Assembly (NCBI GenBank): GCA_023957275.1
Contig: JAMLHF010000031.1
Location: 1-50,052, forward strand
Origin: Lentimicrobium sp.
GTDB taxonomy: Bacteria > Bacteroidota > Bacteroidia > Bacteroidales > Lentimicrobiaceae
Direction of reading: 5' to 3'
DNA: 50,052 nucleotides
Shown here in pieces: positions 25,998-34,793 of this stretch. Position 1 is the first letter of the stretch, and the number at the start of each line of letters is the position of its first letter. The notes under the pieces were generated by a model that did not search any database, was not told where the DNA came from, and saw only the letters and a program-made list of their open reading frames with translations. The translations under genes were made by a program, and so were the position numbers.

Positions 25998-26297
25998 AAG
26001 ATTTGATTTAAGTGAATAACTCAATGGAAAAACATGCAAATATCCTACAGGGCAAATCTAATCAAACGCTACCCTGCAGGGGCAATCTTCATTTATTCAG
26101 GACCTAAAATTATAAAAATGTAAACACATCTGCAATGTTTATGTTTCCGGAACAGATCACAAATAGCTTTCAATAAACAGATATCATCAGATGACAGATC
26201 ATTGCAGACAGTCGACTCATTTATTATTTATTTTATGATTGCGGAATCCGGTGTATATTCGCAAATATTCCCGTGAAATATTCCTGATAAAAACCAA

Positions 26298-26927
26298 ATG
26301 AAAGTATTCCGTAAAATATTAATCATCCTGCTGATTGCCAATCTGGTCAGAATCATACCGGGGTGCTGCGACTGCGATGGCCCCGCAACTTTTTTCAGTT
26401 TTAACAAAACCGGAATTACAAACCTTGACAATTCAGGAATTTTTCCCCAGAGTTCAGCTTCCGACACCATGCGTGCTGCAGCGGTAGCCTTCGAGATTTC
26501 GTTGTATGATTCCACCGGATACTGGTATTATGCAGCCCTGCCAGCAAAATCCGGCGCCGGGTTCAGCCGCGCAACAGCCATGAGCTGCGATTGTGCCTAT
26601 CCCATGCAGGCAAGGGCGCACCTGACAAATATCAGCATTACCACACTTTTCCCAATTTCGGACCAGATAGCTGCCGGCGCCGAAGTCAGCGGGTTGTTTG
26701 CGGCAAGTCTCAGGGGCAATTACGCCGGTGACGGAGTTTACATTACCCCGGAAATGCTCTGTAGCCAGACAGAAAATAAAATCTATTACGACAGCGGCAT
26801 TGAATCCTTCGGACTTTTCCTGAAGCCTGAAGTACAATCAGCCAATGCCCGCTTTGTCATGCGTTTTACCTTGTCCGACGGAATCACCCTCACCGACACT
26901 ACCGCCCTGATCACCATCCGCCCATGA
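26298..26927 (+). CDS. Putative lipoprotein of unknown function
   Basis: The 209-residue product has a hydrophobic N-terminus followed by 'IIPGCCDCDGP', where a cysteine (Cys 23 or 24) could be lipidated. The mature part is beta-rich, with 'AVAFEISLYDSTGYWYY' in the middle and a further Cys pair ('MSCDCAYPMQ'). I recall Bacteroidota families (such as DUF5034) with this general layout but cannot assign one. It overlaps the next gene by 4 bases, so the two are co-translated and probably work together at the envelope. Confidence 0.65.
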   Translation: MKVFRKILIILLIANLVRIIPGCCDCDGPATFFSFNKTGITNLDNSGIFPQSSASDTMRAAAVAFEISLYDSTGYWYYAALPAKSGAGFSRATAMSCDCAYPMQARAHLTNISITTLFPISDQIAAGAEVSGLFAASLRGNYAGDGVYITPEMLCSQTENKIYYDSGIESFGLFLKPEVQSANARFVMRFTLSDGITLTDTTALITIRP

Positions 26928-27817
26928 ACCGTCCCGGCCTGAACATCCCCCCTTCCTTACTGCTGATTCTGTTATGGTTTACCATTGGAACATCGCATGC
27001 ATCAGCCCAGTCCGTCAGGCAGGAGCAAATGGAAATTTACCTGCACTACGCATGCAGGGAAACCTACCGCAGCATGCAATTGCAGGAGGGCGACATAGAC
27101 TTCCTGAACTATCTTGATTACAAGGCCGATACCGGTTGTACCGGTGTTGTACACGTTGGTTTCAACTTGTCCCCTTCCGAAAAATGGACATTCACAGCAG
27201 ATTTGGGCATGATGAGCGATATGAGGTTCAGTCAGATGAACATAAGCGCATCCCGCATAGTGAACAATACCGGCAGATACACTTCCTGGGGGTTATCAGC
27301 CGGCATCTCAGCCTACCCCGTTTACCTGAACGAATTCAACGAATACCACCTGCTGAGGGATACCGGCCTGATGGCCGACCTGGATGCAAATTACCGGCAA
27401 GAAACCCTGTATGATCCCGGGTTGGACTTAATGCCTTTTCTGCTGTACACAAAAAACAGACTAAGTCTGAAGGCAGGCACCGGGTTGAGAATCAGCTCTT
27501 TTATGCCTTTTAATCTGCTGATCAGGCAGAAAAAGGATGGAGGCAATTTCCGCCGTGAAATCAGGTATGAAACCTTATACAAACCTGCCCTGACATCCAT
27601 TTCAACCCTGCATGCCACACTGATGCTTAGCGACAAACCGGGGCTTTCGGTGGGATTGCAGGCCGGTGCGCAACTGCTCTTCGGGATGCGCTCCATTCCA
27701 TACGAGCGCACGATCCTTACCTGGACCGCCGGCAACAGGGTTACCGACAAGATCACACCCGGCAGTAAGCCGTTCACCGTCACGGAAGTGAGCGCGGGCA
27801 TTGTGATCAGATTCTGA
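26924..27817 (+). CDS. Putative outer-membrane beta-barrel protein of unknown function
   Basis: The product has 297 residues with a signal peptide ending 'ASAQS' (about 28). The rest alternates short amphipathic strands rich in Tyr, Phe and Leu ('KWTFTADLGMMSDMRF', 'LSLKAGTGLRISSF', 'LSVGLQAGAQLLFG') and ends in 'SAGIVIRF', a terminal Phe in a strand, as in outer-membrane barrels. It shares an ATGA overlap with the preceding lipoprotein gene. I do not recognise a family; the barrel call comes from strand pattern only. Confidence 0.6.
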   Translation: MNRPGLNIPPSLLLILLWFTIGTSHASAQSVRQEQMEIYLHYACRETYRSMQLQEGDIDFLNYLDYKADTGCTGVVHVGFNLSPSEKWTFTADLGMMSDMRFSQMNISASRIVNNTGRYTSWGLSAGISAYPVYLNEFNEYHLLRDTGLMADLDANYRQETLYDPGLDLMPFLLYTKNRLSLKAGTGLRISSFMPFNLLIRQKKDGGNFRREIRYETLYKPALTSISTLHATLMLSDKPGLSVGLQAGAQLLFGMRSIPYERTILTWTAGNRVTDKITPGSKPFTVTEVSAGIVIRF

Positions 27818-27840
27818 AGGTGGGTGGCCCGATAAAATAC

Positions 27841-27848
27841 TACCTTTG
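27841..27848 (+). promoter_or_regulatory. -7 promoter element of the CvfB-like gene
   Basis: TACCTTTG matches TAnnTTTG, 37 bases before ATG 27886. It rules out an in-frame GTG at 27820, which would lie upstream of transcription start. No clear -33 element is seen. Confidence 0.55.
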
Positions 27849-27885
27849 CAGGCAGTATTTTACCAACCTGCAAACAAGCATTCCC

Positions 27886-28725
27886 ATGGCCGTTCCCGGA
27901 AAATTCAACACCCTCAGCATTTCAAGAATTGTAGATTTCGGCGTTTACCTCGACGGGGGCGAATCCGGCGAAATACTCCTGCCTATGAAGTGGGTACCCG
28001 AAGGCTGCAAACCCAACGACGATCTTGAGGTTTTTGTTTATTTCGATTCGGAAGACCGCCTGATCGCGACGACCATCAAGCCACTGGCACAGGTTGGAGA
28101 ATTTGCATTTCTAAGGGCGAAGGCTGTAAATGAGGTAGGTGCCTTCCTCGACTGGGGGCTCGAAAAAGACCTGCTGGTGCCATACAGGGAACAATCGGTA
28201 AAAATGGTTGCCGGAAAATCTTATATTGTTTATTTATTTGCCGATCCTCAGACTGGCCGCATTGCCGGTTCATCCAGGGTTGAACGGTATTTGAGCAGGG
28301 AAACTCCCTCCTTCCGCCTGCATGAGGAAGTAGATCTGCTGTTGTGGCGCACCTCCGAGATCGGCTATATGGCCATCATCAACAACAGCCACGAAGGACT
28401 GATTTATGCCAGCGAAGTATTTGAAGAACTGGAGCGCGGTCAGAAAATCAGGGGGTATGTGACCAAAATAAGGGATGACGGCAAGATCGACCTCAGCCTG
28501 CAAAAACCAGGGTATGAAAAAATCGATGAACTGTCGGAGCGCATACTCGGGCTGATTGAGTCAAACAACGGGTCACTGAGCCTGAACGACAAAAGCCCGG
28601 CTGAGGATATATACGCGCTATGCGGAATGAGCAAAAAGAACTTCAAGAAATCAGTGGGCGCGCTTTACAAACAAAAATTAATCCGAATCACCGATAATGG
28701 CATAGAACTGACTGCAAAGAAATGA
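27886..28725 (+). CDS. CvfB-like RNA-binding protein with S1-type domains
   Basis: From ATG 27886 the product has 279 residues. Three S1-like OB segments are suggested: 'ISRIVDFGVYLDGGESGEILLP' type at about 8-60, 'VNEVGAFLDWGLEKDLLVPY' at about 80-140 and 'GYVTKIRDDGKIDLSLQ' at about 185-215. A winged-helix-like end ('YALCGMSKKNFKKSVGALYKQKLI') closes the protein. This is the layout of the YitL/CvfB family, known from Gram-positive bacteria as regulators binding RNA or DNA. Its precise role is unknown. It ends 47 bases from the converging desaturase gene. Confidence 0.88.
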   Translation: MAVPGKFNTLSISRIVDFGVYLDGGESGEILLPMKWVPEGCKPNDDLEVFVYFDSEDRLIATTIKPLAQVGEFAFLRAKAVNEVGAFLDWGLEKDLLVPYREQSVKMVAGKSYIVYLFADPQTGRIAGSSRVERYLSRETPSFRLHEEVDLLLWRTSEIGYMAIINNSHEGLIYASEVFEELERGQKIRGYVTKIRDDGKIDLSLQKPGYEKIDELSERILGLIESNNGSLSLNDKSPAEDIYALCGMSKKNFKKSVGALYKQKLIRITDNGIELTAKK

Positions 28726-28772
28726 CCTTCTTTACCTGAATACAGGCCCCTTCCTGCAGAACTGATATTTGA

Positions 28773-29777
28773 CTAGACCGCTGCCTGCCTGTAGGTTACC
28801 AGTTTCTGCCTGCCTTCATCCCACAGCCGCAGGCTTAAGGACTTCATGCTCTCCCTGAAGTTAACAGGGACAACCTGACTGAATTCCTTATTTTCACGCT
28901 GACATTTCTCCAGCTTATAATTCGGGATTTTCGAACTGAGGTGGTGAATATGATGAAACCCGATATTTCCGGAAAACCATTGCAGAATTTTAGGAAACTT
29001 CAGATAGGATGCCCCGGAGATGGCCACCGTACTGTAATCCCATTCCTGGTCGCGATACCAGTGCACACCTGAAAACTGGTGCTGCACATAGAAGAGGAAA
29101 ACACCCGCCGTTGAGGCAAAGTATATCACAGGCAACTGAATCAGCAGGTAATTCTCAAAACCGATCAGCAAGCTGATCCCTGCAGCAAGAACAGCAATTC
29201 CCAGATTAGTAACATATACACTGATCCTTTCTTTCCGGCCGAAACCCTTCCTTGTAAACCGGTTCATAACCAGAAACACCAAGGCCGCTCCGATGCCAAA
29301 CATTACAACAGGATTCCGGTATATCCTGTAAAACACTCTTTTACGGGCCGGCAGATTCCTGTATTCATCCACCGTCAGCGTCCATACATCCCCTACACCC
29401 CGTTTATCCAGATTCCCTGCCGTACGATGGTGAATAAGATGTGCATGATGCCAGCGGTAATAGGGTGTAAATGTAAGGATGCCCAGCACGATTCCGGTGA
29501 TGTCAGCCGCTTTCTTTGATCTGAAAAAAGCGCCATGCCCGCAATCATGAAAAATAATAAACAACCTGACAGTAAAACCGGCAGCAAGAATTGATACAGG
29601 CAGGACAAGCCACCATGATCTGTCAATCAGAAATACCATCAGAAACCACAAGCCAATATATGGAACCAATGTATTGATTAACTGCCAGATACTCATCTTC
29701 AGGGAAGGAGTCTTATATGCCGCGGTCAACCTGATCAGAGATTTATCCGATCCAGGGACTGATGATTTTGGTGCCAT
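28773..29777 (-). CDS. Membrane fatty-acid desaturase
   Basis: From ATG 29777 the product has 334 residues with four or more membrane helices and three histidine boxes: 'HDCGHG' (77-82), 'HHAHLIHH' (110-117) and 'HHIHH' (275-279). These bind the di-iron centre that introduces a double bond into acyl lipids with O2. An in-frame ATG at 29855 adds 26 residues but lies upstream of the candidate promoter and was rejected. An O2-dependent enzyme beside anaerobic-type genes (flavodoxin, acetate kinase, nitrite reductase) suggests a facultative or microaerobic life, an inference. Confidence 0.93.
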   Translation of the reverse strand: MAPKSSVPGSDKSLIRLTAAYKTPSLKMSIWQLINTLVPYIGLWFLMVFLIDRSWWLVLPVSILAAGFTVRLFIIFHDCGHGAFFRSKKAADITGIVLGILTFTPYYRWHHAHLIHHRTAGNLDKRGVGDVWTLTVDEYRNLPARKRVFYRIYRNPVVMFGIGAALVFLVMNRFTRKGFGRKERISVYVTNLGIAVLAAGISLLIGFENYLLIQLPVIYFASTAGVFLFYVQHQFSGVHWYRDQEWDYSTVAISGASYLKFPKILQWFSGNIGFHHIHHLSSKIPNYKLEKCQRENKEFSQVVPVNFRESMKSLSLRLWDEGRQKLVTYRQAAV

Positions 29778-29788
29778 CCTTTTTTTAT

Positions 29789-29823
29789 TAAAGATACGTA
29801 AAAACAGGTTCCCATTAACAAAA
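29789..29823 (-). promoter_or_regulatory. Weak promoter candidate of the desaturase gene
   Basis: The minus strand shows TTTTG (29823-29819), a 22-base spacer and TATCTTTA (29796-29789), one mismatch from TAnnTTTG. The ATG at 29777 would be close to the transcript start. Confidence 0.35.
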
Positions 29824-29980
29824 CAGCAGAATATCATTACAATCGGATGAAACAATTCCCTTTCAGAATGATGCTACACCTTACTGTCTGCAGGAATACT
29901 AAATTCATAAAATAATTTAGGTATTAGAGAACTTATTTACTTATTTACTGTTTAACTATTGACTCAAAAACCGACGAGCT

Positions 29981-31429
29981 ATGAAAAAAAACAGCCTGCC
30001 CTTTATCGCAATTGGTTTTATAACGCATGTTATGCTGCTCAGCGCCTGTCAAAATGCTGACAGCTCAAACGATGACGCGCATATCGGAAGGGAGTATAAT
30101 CTCACGGAGATCAAAGGTGAGGAGCGGGCAGTGCTGACCCCGCCTCCGTTTGTACCTCCCCCCATCACACGCGACCATGCAAGCAAGGTGATTGTAGATC
30201 TGGAAATCATCGAACAGGAGATGGAGATTGCCGACGGAGTTAACTATATGTTCTGGACTTTCGGCGGTACAGTGCCTGGTTCTTTTATCCGCATAAGGGA
30301 AGGAGATTACGTTGAATTTCATCTGAAAAATCATCCCGACAACAAACTGCCCCACAACATCGATTTACACGCGGTAACCGGACAGGGCGGCGGGGCCGAG
30401 GCCACTTTTGTCGCCCCGGGGTATGAAGCCACCTTTAATTTTACTGCACTGAATCCCGGACTGTTTGTATATCACTGCGCCACCGCCCCGGTGGGCATGC
30501 ATATTGCCAACGGCATGTACGGACTGATACTCGTGGAACCCAAAGAAGGGCTTCCAAAGGTAGACAAAGAGTTTTACGTAATGCAGGGCGATTTTTACAC
30601 CGAAGGCAGTTATGGCGAGTCGGGCCTGCAGGCGTTCGACATGAACAAGGCGATTAAGGAGCAGGCTGATTATGTGGTCTTTAACGGCAAGGTAGGCGCC
30701 CTTACCGGGGACAATGCACTGAAAGCCAGGACGGGGGAAACAGTACGTTTGTTTGTCGGAAATGGCGGGCCCAACCTGGTTTCAAGCTTCCATGTAATCG
30801 GGGAAGTATTTGACAATGTCTATATGGAAGGTGGCTCACTGAAAAACCATGACATACAGACCACCCTGGTTCCGGCCGGAGGCTCCGCCATTACAGAGTT
30901 TAAGGTTGAGATCCCGGGAAACTTCATCCTGGTCGATCATTCTATTTTCAGGGCATTTAACAAAGGAGCTCTTGGCATCCTGGCAGTTGACGGGGAGGAA
31001 AACAAGCAAATATATTCGGGTAAAAGCGAGCCGGGCATCTACCAGCCGTCAGCAGAAGCAGTAAAACAAGTCCGCAAATCGACGGAGGCAGTTGAAATAA
31101 GTCCGGAGCAGCAGCTGGCCATGGGCGAAAAACTCTATCAGGTGAACTGTGCCGCCTGTCATCTTGCCGATGGCAAAGGGGTAGCGGGTGTATTTCCGCC
31201 GGTTGCCGGCAGTGATTTCATCGCGAAAAGCCCCGAAAAGGCAATCGGGGCGGTGGTAAACGGCTTATCGGGGGAAATCACCGTTAACGGGGTAAAGTAC
31301 AACAGCGTGATGCCGCGCCAGGCCCTTACCGATGCAGAAACAGCGGCAGTACTGAATTTTGTATACAGCGCCATGAATGGTTCTGACATGAGGGTAACCG
31401 CGGAACAGGTAAAAAAAGCGCGCAAATAA
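29981..31429 (+). CDS. nirK: Copper nitrite reductase (NirK, class II type) fused to cytochrome c
   Basis: The 482-residue product is a probable lipoprotein (lipobox 'LLSAC', Cys 23). Two cupredoxin domains span about 70-345. Type 1 copper ligands are His 125, Cys 166, His 174 and Met 179; type 2 ligands are His 130, His 165 and His 320. The catalytic Asp 128 and His 271 are present. The short '[15 protein letters not shown]' loop is that of class II NirK. A C-terminal cytochrome c domain (about 375-465) has 'CAACH' at 390-394 and a likely axial Met 444. It reduces nitrite to nitric oxide in the periplasm, the haem domain probably feeding electrons to copper. It is followed directly by an FGE-fold and a SCO gene. 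Confidence 0.97.
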   Translation: MKKNSLPFIAIGFITHVMLLSACQNADSSNDDAHIGREYNLTEIKGEERAVLTPPPFVPPPITRDHASKVIVDLEIIEQEMEIADGVNYMFWTFGGTVPGSFIRIREGDYVEFHLKNHPDNKLPHNIDLHAVTGQGGGAEATFVAPGYEATFNFTALNPGLFVYHCATAPVGMHIANGMYGLILVEPKEGLPKVDKEFYVMQGDFYTEGSYGESGLQAFDMNKAIKEQADYVVFNGKVGALTGDNALKARTGETVRLFVGNGGPNLVSSFHVIGEVFDNVYMEGGSLKNHDIQTTLVPAGGSAITEFKVEIPGNFILVDHSIFRAFNKGALGILAVDGEENKQIYSGKSEPGIYQPSAEAVKQVRKSTEAVEISPEQQLAMGEKLYQVNCAACHLADGKGVAGVFPPVAGSDFIAKSPEKAIGAVVNGLSGEITVNGVKYNSVMPRQALTDAETAAVLNFVYSAMNGSDMRVTAEQVKKARK

Positions 31430-32218
31430 ATGGAAAAATGCATCTCCTGTACGATTCTTTCCTTGCTGCTGATGATGACGCAGTTGCTTCACATACCGGC
31501 GTCGGCTCAGGAGGATCAGACCATGGCACTGATTCCGGCGGGAACTTATCTCCCGCTTTATTCCGGTAACAAAACCACCAAGGTCCCTGCTTTTATGATC
31601 GACCGGCTGCCTGTAACCAATGCGGACTTCAGCCGGTTTATCGCAGACAATCCGGAATGGAGCAGAAAAAATGTAAAGCGGCTTTTCGCGGATGCGGGAT
31701 ACCTCAGGCACTGGAAAGATGACGGCACTTTTGCACCCGGCATCGCCGGTAGTGCCGTAGTGAATGTATCCTGGTTTGCCGCCCGGAAATACTGTGAATG
31801 TCAGGGGAAGCGGCTACCGACCACCGCCGAATGGGAAAGGGCTGCGGAAGCAGGAAGGACCAGGCCTGACGGCAGGAATGAAGAAGGATTTTACGCCCTG
31901 ATTCTTGAGCTGATTTCAAAACCTTCCTTTACACATCTTCCCGAAGCCGGAACCACGCTGAAGAATTATTACGGTGTCTGGGATTTGATCGGGGTAACCT
32001 GGGAATGGACCTGGGATTTCAACAGCGCCTTATCTACGGGAGAATCAAGGGGGAATGCCAGTCTCGACAATACCCTCTTCTGCGGAGGGGGCTCCCTGCA
32101 ATCGGGCGATACCGGAAATTATGCCGCCTTTCTGAGGTACGCCATGCGCTCAAGCCTCAAAGCCAGTAACACGGTGCAAAGCCTCGGCTTCAGGTGCGCG
32201 AAAGATGTTGCCAGGTAA
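31430..32218 (+). CDS. Secreted FGE/SUMF1-fold protein of the nitrite reductase cluster
   Basis: The 262-residue product has a signal peptide ending 'PASAQ' (about 26). The formylglycine-generating-enzyme fold follows: 'MALIPAGTYLPL', 'FMIDRLPVTNADFSRFI', 'VNVSWFAARKYCECQGKRLPTTAEWERAAE' and the end 'LGFRCAKD'. The region that carries the two active-site cysteines in true FGE has none here, so sulfatase activation is unlikely. Its ATG starts immediately after the nirK stop codon with no spacer, and a SCO gene follows, so a role in assembling or assisting NirK is the natural inference. Such SUMF1-like neighbours of nirK are, as I recall, common in Bacteroidota. Confidence 0.88.
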   Translation: MEKCISCTILSLLLMMTQLLHIPASAQEDQTMALIPAGTYLPLYSGNKTTKVPAFMIDRLPVTNADFSRFIADNPEWSRKNVKRLFADAGYLRHWKDDGTFAPGIAGSAVVNVSWFAARKYCECQGKRLPTTAEWERAAEAGRTRPDGRNEEGFYALILELISKPSFTHLPEAGTTLKNYYGVWDLIGVTWEWTWDFNSALSTGESRGNASLDNTLFCGGGSLQSGDTGNYAAFLRYAMRSSLKASNTVQSLGFRCAKDVAR

Positions 32219-32297
32219 GCCGGCTGGCATCACAAGCCGGTGCTTTTCGAACAACTGAATTCATTAAATATTAAAGAAAATCAACCAACAAATATCA

Positions 32298-32924
32298 ATG
32301 ATACCTATGAAAAAATTCTTGTTTTTTGCATCCCTGGCAGCATTCATTGCCATTGCCACAGCCTGTGGCCGGAAATCAGAAACGGGCAATTGTTGTAAAA
32401 CAGCTGAGGCTGGTCAGCTCCCGACCAGTGAAATCTCAGATCAGTCCATCTTTCTGCTTGAGTCGGATTGGGAAACATACCGCAACGGCAGAATGACCCT
32501 CGCGGATTTAAGCGGGAAGGTCACCGTGGGGGCGATGATATTTACGCATTGTCCATCAGCTTGTCCGCGCATTGTAGCCGATATAAAAAATATAGAATCG
32601 GCATTGAGTGAAGATGAACGGAAACAGGTGCAGTTTCTTCTGATCAGTATGGATCCTGAAAGGGACACTCCGGAAAGGATGCGGCAATTTGCCGCTGACC
32701 ATCGCCTGAACGACTCCTGGGAAATGATCCGCGCCGGCAAAGATGCGACCATGGAAATTGCCCAGGTGCTGGGGGTAAGGATCAAGCCCCTGGATGACGG
32801 AGGCTTTGACCATTCGAATATCATCCAGATACTGAACAGGGAGGGTGAAATTGCCTATCAGCAGCAGGGGTTGAATGTTGATCCCGGCGAATGTCTGAAG
32901 CAGATCAGGTTATTGCTGAAGTAA
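32298..32924 (+). CDS. SCO1/SenC family copper chaperone (lipoprotein)
   Basis: The 208-residue product has a lipoprotein signal ('AIATAC', Cys 23), with start at ATG 32298 or 32307. The thioredoxin-like SCO domain has the copper-binding 'CPSACP' (Cys 85, Cys 89) and the distal ligand His 172 ('DHSN'), with 'LLISMDPERDTPERM' between. SCO proteins deliver or reduce copper sites, classically CuA of cytochrome oxidase. Here the gene is third in the nirK unit, 79 bases after the FGE-fold gene, so copper supply or thiol chemistry for NirK is likely. Confidence 0.94.
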   Translation: MIPMKKFLFFASLAAFIAIATACGRKSETGNCCKTAEAGQLPTSEISDQSIFLLESDWETYRNGRMTLADLSGKVTVGAMIFTHCPSACPRIVADIKNIESALSEDERKQVQFLLISMDPERDTPERMRQFAADHRLNDSWEMIRAGKDATMEIAQVLGVRIKPLDDGGFDHSNIIQILNREGEIAYQQQGLNVDPGECLKQIRLLLK

Positions 32925-33065
32925 AAAAAGAGAAATTAACATAGACACACTCCAGCCCCGGTTCTATGGACAGGAATATCAACGCCTGATTTAACTTCAT
33001 CCCCCCAAAACAACCCACCGACAAACCGATGAAATGACCAGTGCATTTCATACAATATCTCAATC

Positions 33066-33098
33066 TTGTTAAAAATTCAATATTTTGAATTACATTTG
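33066..33098 (+). promoter_or_regulatory. Promoter candidate of the membrane histidine kinase gene
   Basis: TTG at 33066-33068, a 22-base spacer and TACATTTG at 33091-33098 fit the Bacteroidota consensus with a slightly long spacer. Its transcript would begin near 33105, just upstream of the open frame that lacks an ATG. Confidence 0.55.
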
Positions 33099-33120
33099 AT
33101 CGCTAATCTATACGGTCAAT

Positions 33121-34545
33121 CTGAAAAATAAGAAGAAAATATTCAGCGGAACTGGTTTCCTGAACCGTACGATCTCAATTAAACGGGACGACTTCCGGTT
33201 TAACCGTGAAGAAAGCGCAGCAGGCCATCAGGAGGCACTCAGGGTAAATCTGGGCCGTCTGGTTTACCTTATTTCCATAGGTTTGTCTGTTTCCATCGCA
33301 CATATTGCGCTATTCTATTTTTTTAATTCTGACGCTTCAGGCACAGAGTTACAATGGAAAAACGGGATCATTGCCTCACACTCGACCATGTTTCTGATTT
33401 TTCTGATTACCGGCCTCAGCGTTATTATTATCAGAAAACGGGGGCTGATCAATAAACCGTACGCCAGGGCAATCCCGCATTTCATGTTTCTGTTTTTCCT
33501 GTTGATAGGCACCATTATCACAGGCATAGACCAGCTTATCACCAATGCCATTACCCCGTTTATGATTGTGTGTTTCTTCACGGCCATGGTGCTGATCATC
33601 CCTCCCCTTATCTCCGCCTTGTACTATTTGCTTGCATATACATTTTTCTACTTTGTAATTACCCATTTCCAGCCATTTCAGGATGTACTGCTTTCCAATT
33701 ATGTGAACGGCCTTACTTCAGTGGCCATCGCCTGGTTTCTCTCCATGATTCTCTGGAGGAACTTTGTTTACCGTTTCCGGAACGACCGCCTGGTGCGGCA
33801 GCAGCAAACGGCATTGCAGGATCAGAATAATGAATTATCGAGGATTGCCAATGAATTAAGGGAGGTTAACAAAAGCAGGATCCGTCTGTTTTCGATTATT
33901 TCGCATGATCTCAGGGGGCCGCTCGCCAACCTCAACAGCCTGATGAAACTGGTCCAGAATGATGATATCACTGAACCCGAGTTCAAGGAGCTTCTGCCGG
34001 AACTGGCCTCTCAGACTCTGCTGACCAGCGAATTACTTGACAACCTGCTCAACTGGTCAAAGAATAACCTCAATGGCATTTCCTGTCATCCAAAGGCGTT
34101 TGCCATCCACGATATAACTTCAGATATTATCCGGCTCTATGAAAGCCAGACAGGTTTGAAAGGATTGGTCATTTCAAACGATACAGATCCGCAACACATG
34201 GCCTATGCTGACCCCGGCATGATTTCGCTCGTGTTGAGGAATCTGATTTCCAATGCCATAAAATTTTCAGAAAAGAACGGAAAAATATCCGTTTACAGCA
34301 AAATAAAGGGACTGGTTGCAGAAATCAGTGTAGAGGACTCCGGCATTGGAATTGAACCGGAAAGAATTACATCCCTTTTCGGTGACGATCAGTTCAGCAC
34401 ACAGGGAACGGCCGGAGAGAAAGGTACAGGCCTCGGCTTACTGCTTTGCCGGGAGTTTGTTGAACGCAACGGTGGCAGCATCGGCGTGCAAAGCACCCCG
34501 GACAAAGGCAGCAGATTCTGGTTTACAGTGCCAACCGCAACCTGA
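33121..34545 (+). CDS. Membrane sensor histidine kinase with unusual start
   Basis: The kinase core is clear: phosphoacceptor 'FSIISHDLRGPLANL', N box 'RNLISNAIKFSEKNG', 'VEDSGIGIEPERI' and 'GTGLGLLLCREFVERNGG'. About six membrane helices form the N-terminal sensor, with a short coiled coil before the H box. The frame is open from a TGA at 33097 but has no ATG, GTG or TTG until TTG 33283, which would start inside the first membrane helix. The 54 codons from CTG 33121 ('KNKKKIF...FNREESAAGHQEALRVNLGRLVYL', quoted in part) look protein-like and complete that helix. I therefore extend the gene to CTG 33121, giving 474 residues with the H-box His at about 262. The exact start is uncertain. No response regulator is adjacent. 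Confidence 0.8.
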   Translation: MKNKKKIFSGTGFLNRTISIKRDDFRFNREESAAGHQEALRVNLGRLVYLISIGLSVSIAHIALFYFFNSDASGTELQWKNGIIASHSTMFLIFLITGLSVIIIRKRGLINKPYARAIPHFMFLFFLLIGTIITGIDQLITNAITPFMIVCFFTAMVLIIPPLISALYYLLAYTFFYFVITHFQPFQDVLLSNYVNGLTSVAIAWFLSMILWRNFVYRFRNDRLVRQQQTALQDQNNELSRIANELREVNKSRIRLFSIISHDLRGPLANLNSLMKLVQNDDITEPEFKELLPELASQTLLTSELLDNLLNWSKNNLNGISCHPKAFAIHDITSDIIRLYESQTGLKGLVISNDTDPQHMAYADPGMISLVLRNLISNAIKFSEKNGKISVYSKIKGLVAEISVEDSGIGIEPERITSLFGDDQFSTQGTAGEKGTGLGLLLCREFVERNGGSIGVQSTPDKGSRFWFTVPTAT

Positions 34546-34793
34546 AGCGAATGCGCTCGTCTATGCCCTGTCTGACTTTCACCGTTGGCGCGGACGTCCT
34601 CGTCCGGGCAGGGATAAACCAACACCGATGCAAGTATTCATATAAAACCCTAAGAAGACCTGACAAGTCGGAAGAAGACTTGTCAGGTCAGGCAGATTGA
34701 CTCGTCTTTGCGCAATTTATTCGTGCATTCGTGGCAATTTGCAGACATGTTCTCCCGGACAATCCCGTCTGAAATTCAGCGCATGCTTTTCCG
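34546..34793. repeat. Intergenic palindrome (CCTGACA family) and dispersed 'ttcgtgcattcgtgg' word
   Basis: The gap between converging genes holds a perfect 12-bp inverted repeat (34658-34669 with 34677-34688, arms starting ACCTGACAAG, 7-base loop). Next comes a stretch near 34710-34742 resembling part of the tandem array at 45.7 kb. A second hairpin with the same ACCTGACA start and 7-base loop lies at 45838-45870, so these are copies of a dispersed palindrome. Confidence 0.7.

Noticed and set aside
29930-29980. FNR/NNR-type site upstream of nirK (TTGACTCAA)
   Set aside because: The half-sites are separated by one base rather than the four or six expected, and no -7 element lies at a suitable distance.
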